A DNA stretch of 64,000 bases from Salinispora mooreana (GCF_000379065.1 NZ_KB900614.1:2347149-2411148); one strand, 5' to 3'. Shown: positions 1 through 9,558, counted from the stretch's first letter. Notes: generated by a model not told the origin, from the sequence alone. A program made the numbers and translations.

Positions 1-1233
1 CGCCCGCACCTCGTGGTAGTCCTGGGAGAAGTAGCCCTCGGGCCAGTCTTCGAGGTTGCCGAGCCGGTCGATGCCGACCCGCCGTACCTCGGAGACGCCG
101 CCGTGCTGTTCCACGACGTACACCGCCACCATCTCCGGCGGGCAGCCCTCGGCGATATGTCGCCGTAGTCGCAGCAGGAGGGTTTCGCTGTGGGTTTCGA
201 TGAGAAAGCGGGTGCGGGTGGCTCGCGCGGTAGTCAGGTAGAGATCGGCCAGCGCGGCGTGGGCACCCGGATGCAGGTGCATCTCCGGTTCTTCAATGAT
301 CTGCAGGGCAGGCTGCGTCTCCTCGCCCTGCGACTCGTCCATTGCGCACTGCACCAGGATCGGCAGCACCTGCGACAGACCGGTGCCCGCATCCGCCAGG
401 TTGACCCGCACTAGGCTGCCGCTGCGGGTCAGCACCGTTGACCACAACGGGCCTGCCTCGATTTCCTCGATCCGCCAGCCCGGCACGATGACCGCCAGCA
501 GCTCGTTGACCCGGGCGAGCAGTTCGCCGCCGTTACGCGCCTGGTCGTGGGCGAGGATGGCAAGGGTGCCCTGCCCCTGCTCGCCGATCCCTCGGGGCAC
601 CCCCAGCGGCAGCCGGTGTTGCCGCCCGGGGCGGTCCCGGTACGCGCTGAGAAAGCGGACCGGCCCAAGACTCAGGCCGTTACGCCGATCGCTCAGGGGA
701 CGCAGCTCCGGAATGCCGACCGGGCGTGGACGCAACCCGGCGAACGGCACGGCTCGCACGACCGGGGTGTGTCCCGACGCCTGAATCCGGTAGGAGAAGC
801 TTTCATAGTCATCGGTCAGGGTCGGCTGCCAGGAGAGCGCGAACTCGTGCTCCACCGGCCCGCTCGGCTCCGCCAATTCGACCCGCAGACCAGAGACGAA
901 TGCTGTCCGCTTCTCGGTCATCAGCTGGACCGTCGCCGCCATCGAGAACGGACGTGGTCCGTCCACCTCGAACCCGAGGAAAAATTTGCCGTGCGGGCTC
1001 TGCTCGAAGACCAGGTCGGCGAAACCGTCCACCGGCTGTGGTTCGAGCCGGTCCAGGTCGAGCGGCGCGGTGCTCATGGTGTCGAGGCCGGTGGAGATGA
1101 CCAGCGGCGCCCGGGTCAGGACGCTCTTGCCGGAGTTGTTCTTACCGAGGACCACCGTGACCGGGGCCAGCTCGATCTCCTGCCGGTCCCGGAAGCAGCG
1201 ATAGTTCTCCAACACGATCTTGCGCAGCGGCAT
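1..1233 (-). CDS. AAA/ABC-type ATPase (DUF3696/OLD-like), C-terminus cut by window edge
   Basis: The frame is open from ATG at 1233 to the window edge, giving 411 residues with no stop, so the C-terminus is missing. The N-terminus reads MPLRKIVLENYRCF, typical of RecF/OLD-like ATPases. It is followed by a Walker A motif GKNNSGKS near residue 32, a signature-like DAGTGLSQVLPIL, a Walker B IIEEPEMHLHP and a later ETHSE motif. This layout matches the DUF3696/COG4938 ATPases that often act with nucleases or kinases in phage-defence loci. It lies 114 bp downstream of the PglW-like gene on the same strand, so co-transcription is likely. The ATPase fold is well supported; a defence role is inferred from the neighbour. 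Confidence 0.85.
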   Translation of the reverse strand, partial: MPLRKIVLENYRCFRDRQEIELAPVTVVLGKNNSGKSVLTRAPLVISTGLDTMSTAPLDLDRLEPQPVDGFADLVFEQSPHGKFFLGFEVDGPRPFSMAATVQLMTEKRTAFVSGLRVELAEPSGPVEHEFALSWQPTLTDDYESFSYRIQASGHTPVVRAVPFAGLRPRPVGIPELRPLSDRRNGLSLGPVRFLSAYRDRPGRQHRLPLGVPRGIGEQGQGTLAILAHDQARNGGELLARVNELLAVIVPGWRIEEIEAGPLWSTVLTRSGSLVRVNLADAGTGLSQVLPILVQCAMDESQGEETQPALQIIEEPEMHLHPGAHAALADLYLTTARATRTRFLIETHSETLLLRLRRHIAEGCPPEMVAVYVVEQHGGVSEVRRVGIDRLGNLEDWPEGYFSQDYHEVRA

Positions 1234-1347
1234 TCCTAGACTTTTACCACAGTCAGTGACAGCTCACCTGCCCTCCGAATGGCCACATCGGAAAGTCCAG
1301 TCGGCGCTGGCCCAGGAGTCGGTGCCTCTTGTCCGCCGCGGGGCAGG

Positions 1348-4300
1348 CTACCGGCTCCTAGCCGCCGGCGAGCCGCCCGCTTTGATCCAGTCGTCGGCCA
1401 GCCAGAGCAACTGGCTGGCCGACGACGTCAACGGCACCTGCGCGCCGTCCAGCAACGCCGGTTCCGGTCGACGGGCCGGCACCAGCAGCAGCCGGGCAGC
1501 CGGTCGCGGCCGGGTCGGGTCGGCCAGCTCCTGGAGCAGCCCGAGCTGACCGTAGCGGGCCAGCGGCGCCGCCTCGGTGAGCAGCACCGGCCCGTCGGCG
1601 GCAGCGATACTCTCCGCGATCGCCGGCACGACCTGGTGTCGGACGAGATCCAGCAGGCTCCGGAAATCGGCATCCAGCGCTACGCCCTTGTCCGCCGCGA
1701 CGATCGCCTCCCACGGGAAGCCCAGTGACCGCAGCCGGTCCAGCAGGATCGCGGTGACGTCCACCTCGGTCAGTGGCAGGCGGGCCAGCAGCGCCCGACG
1801 AGCCGCTCCCAACCGGCGCAGCGGGGCCAGCACCGCGAGGAAGGCCCGCCGATCAATCGCTACGGCCAACTTCTCCGTCACCTCGTCGGCGGCGGAGAGC
1901 CCGAGGAGCGGAGCCTGGGTGGTGACCAGCTGGGTGCCGGTCACCGAGGCGGCGGCGGTCACCGGCCCGTACACCCGGTCGGCGGCGTACCAGGTCAGCG
2001 GCACCTCGGCCGCGGCCAGCAGCGCGGTGAGGTCCGGTCGGCCGGGCAACCGCTCCGCCTTGGGGAATCGGCTGTGTACCCGGTCGCGGAGTGGCCCTTC
2101 GCCGAGGCACTGGCCGATCAGACTGCCCATCGACAGCCGCAGCGCCCGCTGGGCCGACATCCCCACCGGGTAGAGCTGCCCCTGCGGGGTGACGTCGACC
2201 CGATCGTTGCTCCCAACCGCCGCGAGCTGCAACAGCCGCACATCTGCCACCGCCGGCATGCCGACCGGCGCGGGTAGCCGGCGCAGCTCGTCGATCGCGC
2301 GTTGCCGAGTGAGGAGCGGGTCGGCGGCGGCCAGCTCCACGCTGCGGCCACCCAACCCCACCACGTACTCGAGAAGGTCGGCGGCGGTGACATCGGATGC
2401 CGGATCGTCCGGTTCCCGGCCGACCAGGACGACGCCGGAGACGCGGAACCGGTAGAGAGCCACCCGGGCGTCCCCACCCGTGCTCAGCTCCGCCTCTGCA
2501 GCGGCCCGGACCAGGCCGATCGCCTGCGGCAGCCGCTTCGGCTCCGCCGTGTAGGAGCCGCGCGCCGCGATCAGTGCCTGCGCCAGCTCCTCAGCGGACA
2601 TCACCGCACCACGAGCATCGAGCAGCGCGACGATCTCGTTGCGCACCGCATCCAGCGCCGGCTCGTCCAGCCAGGTACGGGCCTGACTGGTCAGCAGCTT
2701 GGAGATCTGCGGCTGGCTCCTGCCCGTGGCACGGGCCGCCTCGCTCTGCGTCGGCCAGCGAAGAAAGGCACCATCGACGGTGGGTGCCTGCCCGAGGAGC
2801 ACAGCCAGGGTGTGGTGGTTACGGAACGCCTTCGGCGGCAGCAGTGTCACGCAGAGCGCCTCGACGCCCTGCGCCAGTGGCGGGGCATCGGTGTCGGCTG
2901 CTTCGCTGACGGCGGGGAGCACCGCGCGCAGGGCACGGGCCTGGCCGATGATCTCCTTGCGGGTGGCGTCCGGCACGCCCTTGGCCCGAGTGAGTTCGGA
3001 CAGCTCCGTGGCCAGCAGATCACCAACGCTGTGCATGCCGAGCCGTTCCAGCGCCGAACGGGCCCGCGCCGTCAGCTCGGTCGCCCCCAACGGCGACTCA
3101 CGGGTCAGCCCCACCACCGCCGGGGCCGAGCCAACCGGCGTCACCCCCGACTGCGGTACCTGCTGGAAGATGGCCCGCCAGGCGTCGGTCATCTCGTCTA
3201 CCGTGTCGAACCGGGCCGTCGCGTCGCGGGCCAGCGCACGCCGGAAGAACCCCACCAATCGGTCGGCGACCTCCGAATCGAACACCGACGGTTCGAGGGT
3301 CACCTCCTCACTGACCGCGGCCGGGTTGGCGTTGTCGCCCCACCGGGGCAGCGTGCCGGTCGCCATCTCGTAGAGCACCACCGCCGCCGCGAACCGCTCC
3401 GCCGCCGCGTCAAAACGCAGCCGACGTGGCGGTCCGAGGAACGGATCGAGGTAGCCGACTGTGCCCGCCCCTACCTGGTCCGCCGGCGTAGCTGACAGCG
3501 AGAAGTCGAAAACGCACAGGTGCGGCTGCTTGTCCTTCGGCCGGGGCCGGGCCGCCAGGTTCGCCGGCTTCAGGTCGCGGTGCCAGACGCCCTGCCCGTC
3601 CAGGAAGTTGACGATGTCGAGCAGATCCCGCCCGTAGCGCTCCAACAGGTCCAACGCAAGCCGGCCGCCGCGCAACTCCTCGGCGAGGGTTCGCCGCCCG
3701 GCGCTCTCCATCAGCAGAGCCGTCCGGCCGCCGACCCGCACCGGGCCTTCGACCAGCGCCGCAACCTGTGGATGCTTAAGGTTGGCGAGGGTACGCGCCT
3801 CCGCGATCAGCCGGTCCTCGTGCCGCTCGTCACGCGCCACCTTCAACACCTGTTCGCGGGAGTCCTCGCCGACGCGGCGTACGAGCAGGGCGACCGCCGT
3901 GGCACCGGAACCCAACCGGTCGCGCACCTCCAAGCCGCCGTCGAGCAGGTCACCGCGGTGGGCCGATAGTGGATCCGCCACCGGCTCCGGCTCGGGTGCG
4001 GTCAGCATGTCCCACACCGCTTCCAGCCGCTCACGGATCGCCACCACCCCGGCGAGCCGCTGTCCCGGGTCGCCTCGGGTCGCGTCGTAGACCAGCTTGA
4101 CCAGCTCATCCGGCATGCCGTCGACAGCGACCGCCAGATGCAGACCGCTGTCTCGCACCTCGGCGACCAGTTCCTCCGGCGTCGTCGCCGGCGCCGAACC
4201 GGCAAAGATCCGGTACGCCAGCGCGCCGATAGAGAACACATCAAGCTGGTGTCCCGGCAGTCGGGCAGCGTTCCCTGCCTCCGGTGCCTGATATCGGCGG

Positions 4301-5484
4301 ACCTCGTCGTCGAAGAACAACTCAAGGCTGGCCGGGTCGCTCGACGGGCCGAGCCGAGCGGTCTGGGTGACCCCGGCCAGCCGTCCCCCGGTCTGCCAGT
4401 CGGTCACCACCAGCGACGGACGCGGACCGTCCGCATCGGTAACGTAGACCGCCCGGGGCGAGAGCGCGCGGTGCGCCAGCCGACGGGAGTGCGCATAGTC
4501 GATGATCTCGGCGAGGTCCTGGACCAGTTGCAGGCGCTGGGCCAGGGTCAGCGAATCGCCCCGGCGCACCAGCCACTGGTCGAGGCGTACCCAGTCCTGC
4601 TGGTGGTCGAAGACGACCGCCGGACCCCAGGCGTGATCAACCAGATCATGCGCCCGGGCCACCCCCGGGTGGTGGATGCCCTGCAACAGGCGGAACTCCC
4701 GCTCGGCCGCTTTACGGATCGCCGGCACCTCATGCTCGGCCGCGCGACTGGTCAGATAGAACCGCACCCGGCGCACCAGCGAGGTGTCCAGCGCATGCCC
4801 GGCGAGGAAGTCCTGCCAGCCAAGCCCTTCGGCAAGCGGCCTCGGGTGCAGCAGCAGCTGACCGACCTTGCGGTCGGCGACCGACGGCCGGATCTTGGCC
4901 CCCCGCACCAGCTCGACGATCTGCCGCCCACGCGCCTCGTCGACTCGGTGCGCCGGGTTGCGGGGCTGGGTCAGCAGCAGGTCCTTGAGCCCGGGCAACC
5001 CCGAGTCGTATCCCTCCAGGCCGTAGACGTGTGTCCGGCCGATCAGGTCCAGGCCCTTCGCGTCCAGGGCTCTGGCATGAAGGAAGACCGCTGCGCCGAC
5101 GTACGGGGCTTGGGCCTCCCGGCCGTGCTTGCGGGCGTAGTAGCGGATCAGGCTGGCCAGCCGCTTCGCCTTCCGGTTGACCAGAATGTAGGGGTTGTCC
5201 TCCGGAATGAGCCGGCTGTTGGGCGCTCTCCGCACCCACTGGGACCCATCCCCACGAATTTCCCCCTGCCAGTGCTTCAACTCAAGCACGTAAAGGCCGC
5301 TGGGGGTGACTACCAGGGCGTCAACCTCGTTAATCGAGCCGTCGGCGCCGACGAACTCGACGTTGGCCCAGACGTGGTACGGGTCGGTATCTGGCAGGTA
5401 GCCGGCCAACTCGCGCAACCCGTCCTGCTCGTGGACGTAGGAGCTGGCGTTGATCTGCTCCCAGCGCGGCGAATCCTCACGCAT
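1348..5484 (-). CDS. pglW: PglW-like protein: NERD domain plus tandem Ser/Thr kinase domains
   Basis: 1,378 residues from ATG at 5484. A NERD nuclease-like domain occupies about residues 25-140, with EVD (D55) and ELK (68-70) as the likely metal-site residues. A first kinase-like domain at about 220-490 is degenerate: HRALSP (338-343) replaces HRDLKP and TDW replaces DFG. A second kinase domain at about 518-790 looks active, with GSGATAVA, Lys548 and HRDLKP (635-640), although DFG reads DFS (660-662). The rest contains a helix-hairpin-helix-like stretch (MHSVGDLLATEL) and a possible helix-turn-helix (QSEAARATGRSQPQISKLL). This architecture and length match PglW, the kinase of type 2 BREX (Pgl). 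No pglX, pglY or pglZ is seen in the window. A kinase of another defence system, for example a methylation-associated one, is the main alternative. Confidence 0.8.
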   Translation of the reverse strand: MREDSPRWEQINASSYVHEQDGLRELAGYLPDTDPYHVWANVEFVGADGSINEVDALVVTPSGLYVLELKHWQGEIRGDGSQWVRRAPNSRLIPEDNPYILVNRKAKRLASLIRYYARKHGREAQAPYVGAAVFLHARALDAKGLDLIGRTHVYGLEGYDSGLPGLKDLLLTQPRNPAHRVDEARGRQIVELVRGAKIRPSVADRKVGQLLLHPRPLAEGLGWQDFLAGHALDTSLVRRVRFYLTSRAAEHEVPAIRKAAEREFRLLQGIHHPGVARAHDLVDHAWGPAVVFDHQQDWVRLDQWLVRRGDSLTLAQRLQLVQDLAEIIDYAHSRRLAHRALSPRAVYVTDADGPRPSLVVTDWQTGGRLAGVTQTARLGPSSDPASLELFFDDEVRRYQAPEAGNAARLPGHQLDVFSIGALAYRIFAGSAPATTPEELVAEVRDSGLHLAVAVDGMPDELVKLVYDATRGDPGQRLAGVVAIRERLEAVWDMLTAPEPEPVADPLSAHRGDLLDGGLEVRDRLGSGATAVALLVRRVGEDSREQVLKVARDERHEDRLIAEARTLANLKHPQVAALVEGPVRVGGRTALLMESAGRRTLAEELRGGRLALDLLERYGRDLLDIVNFLDGQGVWHRDLKPANLAARPRPKDKQPHLCVFDFSLSATPADQVGAGTVGYLDPFLGPPRRLRFDAAAERFAAAVVLYEMATGTLPRWGDNANPAAVSEEVTLEPSVFDSEVADRLVGFFRRALARDATARFDTVDEMTDAWRAIFQQVPQSGVTPVGSAPAVVGLTRESPLGATELTARARSALERLGMHSVGDLLATELSELTRAKGVPDATRKEIIGQARALRAVLPAVSEAADTDAPPLAQGVEALCVTLLPPKAFRNHHTLAVLLGQAPTVDGAFLRWPTQSEAARATGRSQPQISKLLTSQARTWLDEPALDAVRNEIVALLDARGAVMSAEELAQALIAARGSYTAEPKRLPQAIGLVRAAAEAELSTGGDARVALYRFRVSGVVLVGREPDDPASDVTAADLLEYVVGLGGRSVELAAADPLLTRQRAIDELRRLPAPVGMPAVADVRLLQLAAVGSNDRVDVTPQGQLYPVGMSAQRALRLSMGSLIGQCLGEGPLRDRVHSRFPKAERLPGRPDLTALLAAAEVPLTWYAADRVYGPVTAAASVTGTQLVTTQAPLLGLSAADEVTEKLAVAIDRRAFLAVLAPLRRLGAARRALLARLPLTEVDVTAILLDRLRSLGFPWEAIVAADKGVALDADFRSLLDLVRHQVVPAIAESIAAADGPVLLTEAAPLARYGQLGLLQELADPTRPRPAARLLLVPARRPEPALLDGAQVPLTSSASQLLWLADDWIKAGGSPAARSR

Positions 5485-5658
5485 GCACCGGCTCCCTCAG
5501 CCTCTGACGAACTCTGGCACCTTACCTGCTCAGGGGTAACTCCCCACCGAAGAACATTCCGGCTTTCGCCAGGGAACGCAACCACGCCGGCCTCTTCGTT
5601 CGGGGGCGGCCATCCATCGGCTATCCGCCCTCAGGTAGTGGTGGCCCGGGGTGGGAAG

Positions 5659-5779
5659 TCACCTTTCGGGGACGGGCAGCCGGGCCGCGGCGTAGGCGAA
5701 AACCAGGGAACCGTAGCTGTGCCCGATCACCGTTATCGCCGTGTCCGGCCGGGCCGCGGCGAGCTGCCCGACCCTGGTA
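5659..5779 (-). pseudogene. Remnant of an alpha/beta hydrolase (DUF1023-like), 3' end only
   Basis: Reading the minus strand, about 38 codons end in a TGA at 5659-5661. They contain the nucleophile-elbow sequence AITVIGHSYGSLVFAYAAAR (GxSxG with Ser in HSYG), which is characteristic of DUF1023-type alpha/beta hydrolases. The frame abuts the stop codon of the response regulator at 5780 and has no start or N-terminal domain, so only the core of a much larger enzyme remains. It is probably a relic of a gene truncated when the two-component genes or their segment arrived. The 174 bp between it and the pglW-like start show no other gene and should carry that gene's promoter. Confidence 0.6.
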
Positions 5780-6445
5780 CTACTCCCCCGGGTTGATCAT
5801 GCCGCTCTCGTAGGCGTAGACCACCGCCTGCGCCCGGTCCCGCAGGTTCAGCTTCATCAGCACGCGGCTGACGTGAGTCTTGACGGTCTGCTCGGCGAGC
5901 ACCAGCTCCGCCGCAATCTCCTGGTTCGACAGTCCGCGCGCGATCAGCCGCAGCACCTCCGCCTCGCGCCGGGTGAGGGTGGTGAACGAGCCCGGTTCGG
6001 CTCGCCGCGGCCGAGCGCGGCTCGCGTAGTCCGCGATGAGCCGCCGGGTCACCGAGGGAGCGAGCAGCGCCTCGCCCGCGGCGATCACCCGTACCGCGTG
6101 CATGAGGTCGGCGGCGGGCGCATCCTTCAGCAGGAACCCGCTCGCGCCGGCCCGCAGCGCCTCGAACACGTAGTCGTCCAGGTCGAAGGTGGTCAGGACG
6201 AGCACCCGCGGCGGACGCCCACCGGGTGGCACCTCCAGGATCTGACGGGTTGCGGTCAGCCCGTCCATTGTTGGCATCCGGATGTCCATCAGGATGACGT
6301 CTGGGTCGTACCGACGCGCTGCGGCGACCGCCTGCTCACCATCGGCGGCGTCCGCCACCACCACCATGTCCTCCTGGGCGGTGAGCAACGCCCCGAACCC
6401 CTCCCGGACCATTGCCTGGTCGTCAACGAGCAACACCTTGATCAT
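5780..6445 (-). CDS. NarL/LuxR-family response regulator
   Basis: 221 residues. The receiver domain covers residues 1-120, with acidic pair VDD (8-9), phospho-acceptor Asp54 in ILMDIRMP, Thr in VLTTFD and Lys in LLKDAP. The C-terminal LuxR helix-turn-helix covers about 150-215 (LTRREAEVLRLIARGLSNQEIAAEL ... TVKTHVSRVLMKL, shown in parts). Its start overlaps the end of the sensor kinase gene by 4 bp, so the two are translationally coupled. Its partner kinase carries an in-frame stop (next entry), so the regulator may be unpaired in this strain. Target genes cannot be read from the sequence. Confidence 0.93.
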   Translation of the reverse strand: MIKVLLVDDQAMVREGFGALLTAQEDMVVVADAADGEQAVAAARRYDPDVILMDIRMPTMDGLTATRQILEVPPGGRPPRVLVLTTFDLDDYVFEALRAGASGFLLKDAPAADLMHAVRVIAAGEALLAPSVTRRLIADYASRARPRRAEPGSFTTLTRREAEVLRLIARGLSNQEIAAELVLAEQTVKTHVSRVLMKLNLRDRAQAVVYAYESGMINPGE

Positions 6446-7680
6446 GACTGGCGCTCCAGGGGCAACGTCGCCCGCACCTCGAATCCACCGTCGTCGGTCT
6501 GGTCGGCGCGCAGGCTGCCGTGCAGCATGGCCACCCGTTCGCGCATCCCGAGCAGACCGTGGCTGCCGCTGGCGCCGGTCACCGCGGCAGCCGGAGGGGG
6601 CACCGGGCGGCCGTTGGGGTCCACCTTGACCGCGTTGCGCACCCGGATGGTCAACTCGTGGCGGTCTCGGTGCAGGGTGAGGTCAGTGGGCGCGCCCGGA
6701 GCATGCCGGGCCACGTTGGAGAGCGCCTCCTGCACGATCCGGTAGGCGGAGAGCCCCACCGATTCCGGCACTCCGGTGACCACGCCCCGCACCGACACCG
6801 TGACCGGGGTTCCGGCTGCCCGCGCGCCCGCCACGAGCGCGTCCAGCTCCGCGAGGCTGGGCTGAGGCGCGGCTGACGACTGCTCCTGTGGGGCACGCAG
6901 TACGCTCAGCAGCCGCCGCATCTCGGTGAGCGCCTCCCGGGATGACTCCGCGATCTCGGTGAACTCCGCACGCGCCGCTGGCGAAAGCTCGTTCAGGCGG
7001 TAGGCGGCGGTCTCCGACCGCACCGCGATGAGGGACATGTGGTGCGCGACGACGTCATGCAGCTCGCGGGCGATGCGTGCGCGCTCGGTCAGCACCGCAC
7101 CCCGCTCCTGCTCGGCAACCAGGCCGGTGCGCACCTGCGCCCATCTGCCCAGCAGGTGGCCCATCCCCAGGACGCCGCTGACCAGCAACATGCTGCCGTA
7201 GCCGACGCCCGGTTCGAGAAACAGCAGAGACATCGCGATGCTGAACGCCCAGACCCAGAACAGCACCCCCAGCGGATGGCGGTAGCCGACCACGACGAGC
7301 ACGACGAGGTAGACCAGGATCAGCACCGGGTTGCCGGGCTAGGGGGCACCGGATTCGTGCAGTCCGTTGACGCCACTGACCAGGGTGGCTACCGCTGCCA
7401 CCCGCCACGCCAGCAGCACCCGGCGGGGCATCAGGGCCACCGGCGCCGCGGTCAGGGCGGCGAGGAGGATCGTCTCGAGTCTGCCAACCTGGTACGGCGC
7501 GAGGCCTGCCATCGCGAGGAGCCACAGCAGGAACGCGACCAGCGGGGCCAACACCCGCAGCTGCGGGCGCAGCCGCGCCAACCGATGAGTCTGACCCGAC
7601 GCGGCAGCGTCCCCCGGTTTCGGGTCATGGCCGGTGGCGACCGCCCGCACCAAATCACGTAGCGCTGTGGTTACCGGCAT
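6442..7680 (-). pseudogene. Sensor histidine kinase interrupted by an in-frame TAG
   Basis: The reading frame from ATG at 7680 (MPVTTALRDLVRAV) runs 113 codons and stops at TAG 7341-7339. The same frame continues without interruption to 6442. The first part holds a membrane segment and MLPRRVLLAWR-like linker; the second continues with further membrane segments (VLILVYLVVLVVV), the HisKA_3 phospho-acceptor ELHDVVAHHMS and a HATPase domain with GSHGLLGMRERV. Together they make one NarL-type kinase of about 412 residues. A single change from TGG (Trp) or CAG/GAG to TAG would explain the break. A downstream GTG at 7326 could start a fragment that keeps part of the membrane region and the whole catalytic core. 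A sequencing error is also possible. Confidence 0.75.
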
Positions 7681-7774
7681 TCGGTCAGGGTACGGCCACC
7701 GAGGCAGCAGGGCGGTAGCCGTCAACGAGCGGTAACGCGGATGGCACGCTTCTCCGGCCGCCGGCTCGTGCCGG

Positions 7775-9175
7775 TCACGGTCGGCGGCGAGCGAACAGGA
7801 GGAGAAGCCCGGAGGCCACGATGCTTCCTGCCGCAGTCCACCGCAAGGTGTCTTCGATGGCCTCCGTGAGCCCCACACTTCTCGACTGAATGTCGATCAG
7901 CGTCGCCGCGGCCGCTACCCCGAGGCCGGCGACCCCGACGACGATCGCGAGGGTGACACCGGACGCTTCACCCACCAACTCCCGGGCCACAACCGACTGC
8001 GTGCCGATGTTGGACATCGTATACCCCACGCCGTAGCTCAATCCGAACAACGCGAGGCCGGGCAGGTAGGAACCGAGCCCACCGCCGAGAGAGACCATGA
8101 ACAGGCCAATCCCACCGATTGCCGCACTGACGCCCATAACTGCAGGGATATTCAGGTGTTCGCCGAGGCGGCCTGCGATCGGACCGGCGACACCGACGCC
8201 CACCGAGGCGGCGAGAAGAATCAGACCCGCGGCGAAAGGTGAGCGACCATCCCCTTGCTGTAAATAGACTGTGCTACCGAATACTCCGATGACCATAGCG
8301 GTGTTGGCGACCGTCCCCATCAGGGTCACGATGACGTAGGGACGGTTGCGAAACAGGTCGAGTTTGACCAGAGGATACTTCGCCAACCGCTCACGCTGCA
8401 CGAACGCCGCCAAAGTCAGCAGCCCGACCACGGCGATCCCGGCCGTGGCGAGGGGCTGCTGCCACGTGCTCGTCAGGTCCACCGCGAGCGTTACCAGGGC
8501 GATCCCAGCCGCCACCAGGGCCAGGCCCGGCAGGTCGATCGACCGCGGCACCGTAGGGCCGCGCGATTCACGCACGCCAGCAGCGACGATCGCGATGGTG
8601 ATGATGCTCAACGGTACGTTCACGAGCGGCACGACCCGCCAGACGACCAGCTCCGTTATCCCACCGCCGAAGGGAGGGCCAAGCGCCATCGACACGGCGC
8701 CGATACCGTAGGCGTAGCCGATCGCCCGTTTCACCCGCTCCGCGGGAAACGCATTCGTGACGATGGCGACGGCGAGCGGGAAGATGACGGCGGAGCCGAC
8801 TCCCTGGACGGTCCGGAAAGCGATGGCGGTCCCCGCGTTGGGTGCTAGGGCAACGCCCAGGGAACAGAGGCCGAAGATCACGAGGCCGGCCATGAGAATG
8901 CGTTTGCGGCCAAGGATGTCGCCGAGGCGTCCGCCAGGAATCAGGAACGCCGCCTGGGCGAGCAGGTAGGCGCTGAGCACCCAGTGCAGGTTGGTTGGGG
9001 ACGTATGCAGCTCCGAGGCCATCCTCGGCAGCGCGAGGCTGAGCGCGAAGAAGTCGAGGTGAATAAGGAAGATGCAGAAGGATGCTGCGACCAACGTCAG
9101 CTTGGCCTGTGCTGCGGCTCCGTGAGGTGAGGCACTCCCGACCACGTGACGAAAGTGTTGCAGGCGAAGTAGCAC
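7775..9175 (-). CDS. MFS drug:proton exporter, DHA2 (14-TM) family
   Basis: 466 residues with repeated hydrophobic segments from residue 25 to the C-terminus. Motif A is present as GGRLGDILGRKR, and the antiporter motif C appears as GYAYGIGAVSMALGPPFGG, which marks drug:H+ antiporters of the EmrB/QacA group. LDFFALSLALPRM corresponds to the motif D1 region of TM1. It is predicted to be an inner-membrane exporter of small hydrophobic compounds; the substrate cannot be told. No TetR/MarR regulator sits beside it. The ATG at 9175 has only a weak upstream ribosome binding site, and a later in-frame start is possible. Confidence 0.9.
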   Translation of the reverse strand: MLLRLQHFRHVVGSASPHGAAAQAKLTLVAASFCIFLIHLDFFALSLALPRMASELHTSPTNLHWVLSAYLLAQAAFLIPGGRLGDILGRKRILMAGLVIFGLCSLGVALAPNAGTAIAFRTVQGVGSAVIFPLAVAIVTNAFPAERVKRAIGYAYGIGAVSMALGPPFGGGITELVVWRVVPLVNVPLSIITIAIVAAGVRESRGPTVPRSIDLPGLALVAAGIALVTLAVDLTSTWQQPLATAGIAVVGLLTLAAFVQRERLAKYPLVKLDLFRNRPYVIVTLMGTVANTAMVIGVFGSTVYLQQGDGRSPFAAGLILLAASVGVGVAGPIAGRLGEHLNIPAVMGVSAAIGGIGLFMVSLGGGLGSYLPGLALFGLSYGVGYTMSNIGTQSVVARELVGEASGVTLAIVVGVAGLGVAAAATLIDIQSRSVGLTEAIEDTLRWTAAGSIVASGLLLLFARRRP

Positions 9176-9558
9176 GGGTTGTCCTCACGTTGTGAAGTGG
9201 CCGGATGCCCGAGACGCACCGTAGGCACCTCTCGCATTATCACAAACCAGCCCCGGCTAGTCCGGATGATTCACGGTAGTCGCCGAGCTGCGCTGTTGAT
9301 CGGCGTATAGATGAGCGGAACCGCCATTACCGGCGCCTACTTTCCACCATCCGGACGAGTTGGCCGGTGAGGCGACGGAGGCGGGCAAGGACCCACCACC
9401 ACGAGTCGGGCGCGGTGTGCAGTCCGGGCAGTGGGGCGGAGCCCAGGGCGAAAAGTGTCACCGCCACCAGCACGGTCTGGTGCCACGAAACTCTCCGATT
9501 CGCGGGTTACAGTCCGCTGTCGTCAACGACGACTCGCACCGGAAAGGAGGGTCGGCTG
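9176..9558. other. Intergenic region between divergent MFS and UDP-sugar dehydrogenase genes
   Basis: 383 bp with no convincing gene. It must contain the promoters of both divergent genes. The only clear signal is the strong Shine-Dalgarno sequence GGAAAGGAGG at 9541-9550, eight bases before the GTG of the dehydrogenase, which decides that start over longer in-frame alternatives reaching back to 9367. Confidence 0.5.

Noticed and set aside
1-1239. Plus-strand reading frames over the left edge, for example 547-1239
   Set aside because: The minus strand encodes a coherent ATPase with Walker A and B motifs across the whole stretch; the plus frames are its shadows.
5485-5560. Possible ECF-sigma promoter (GGAAT ... 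GTTA) before the pglW-like gene
   Set aside because: Spacing is about 15 bp and one match of this quality is expected by chance in such sequence.
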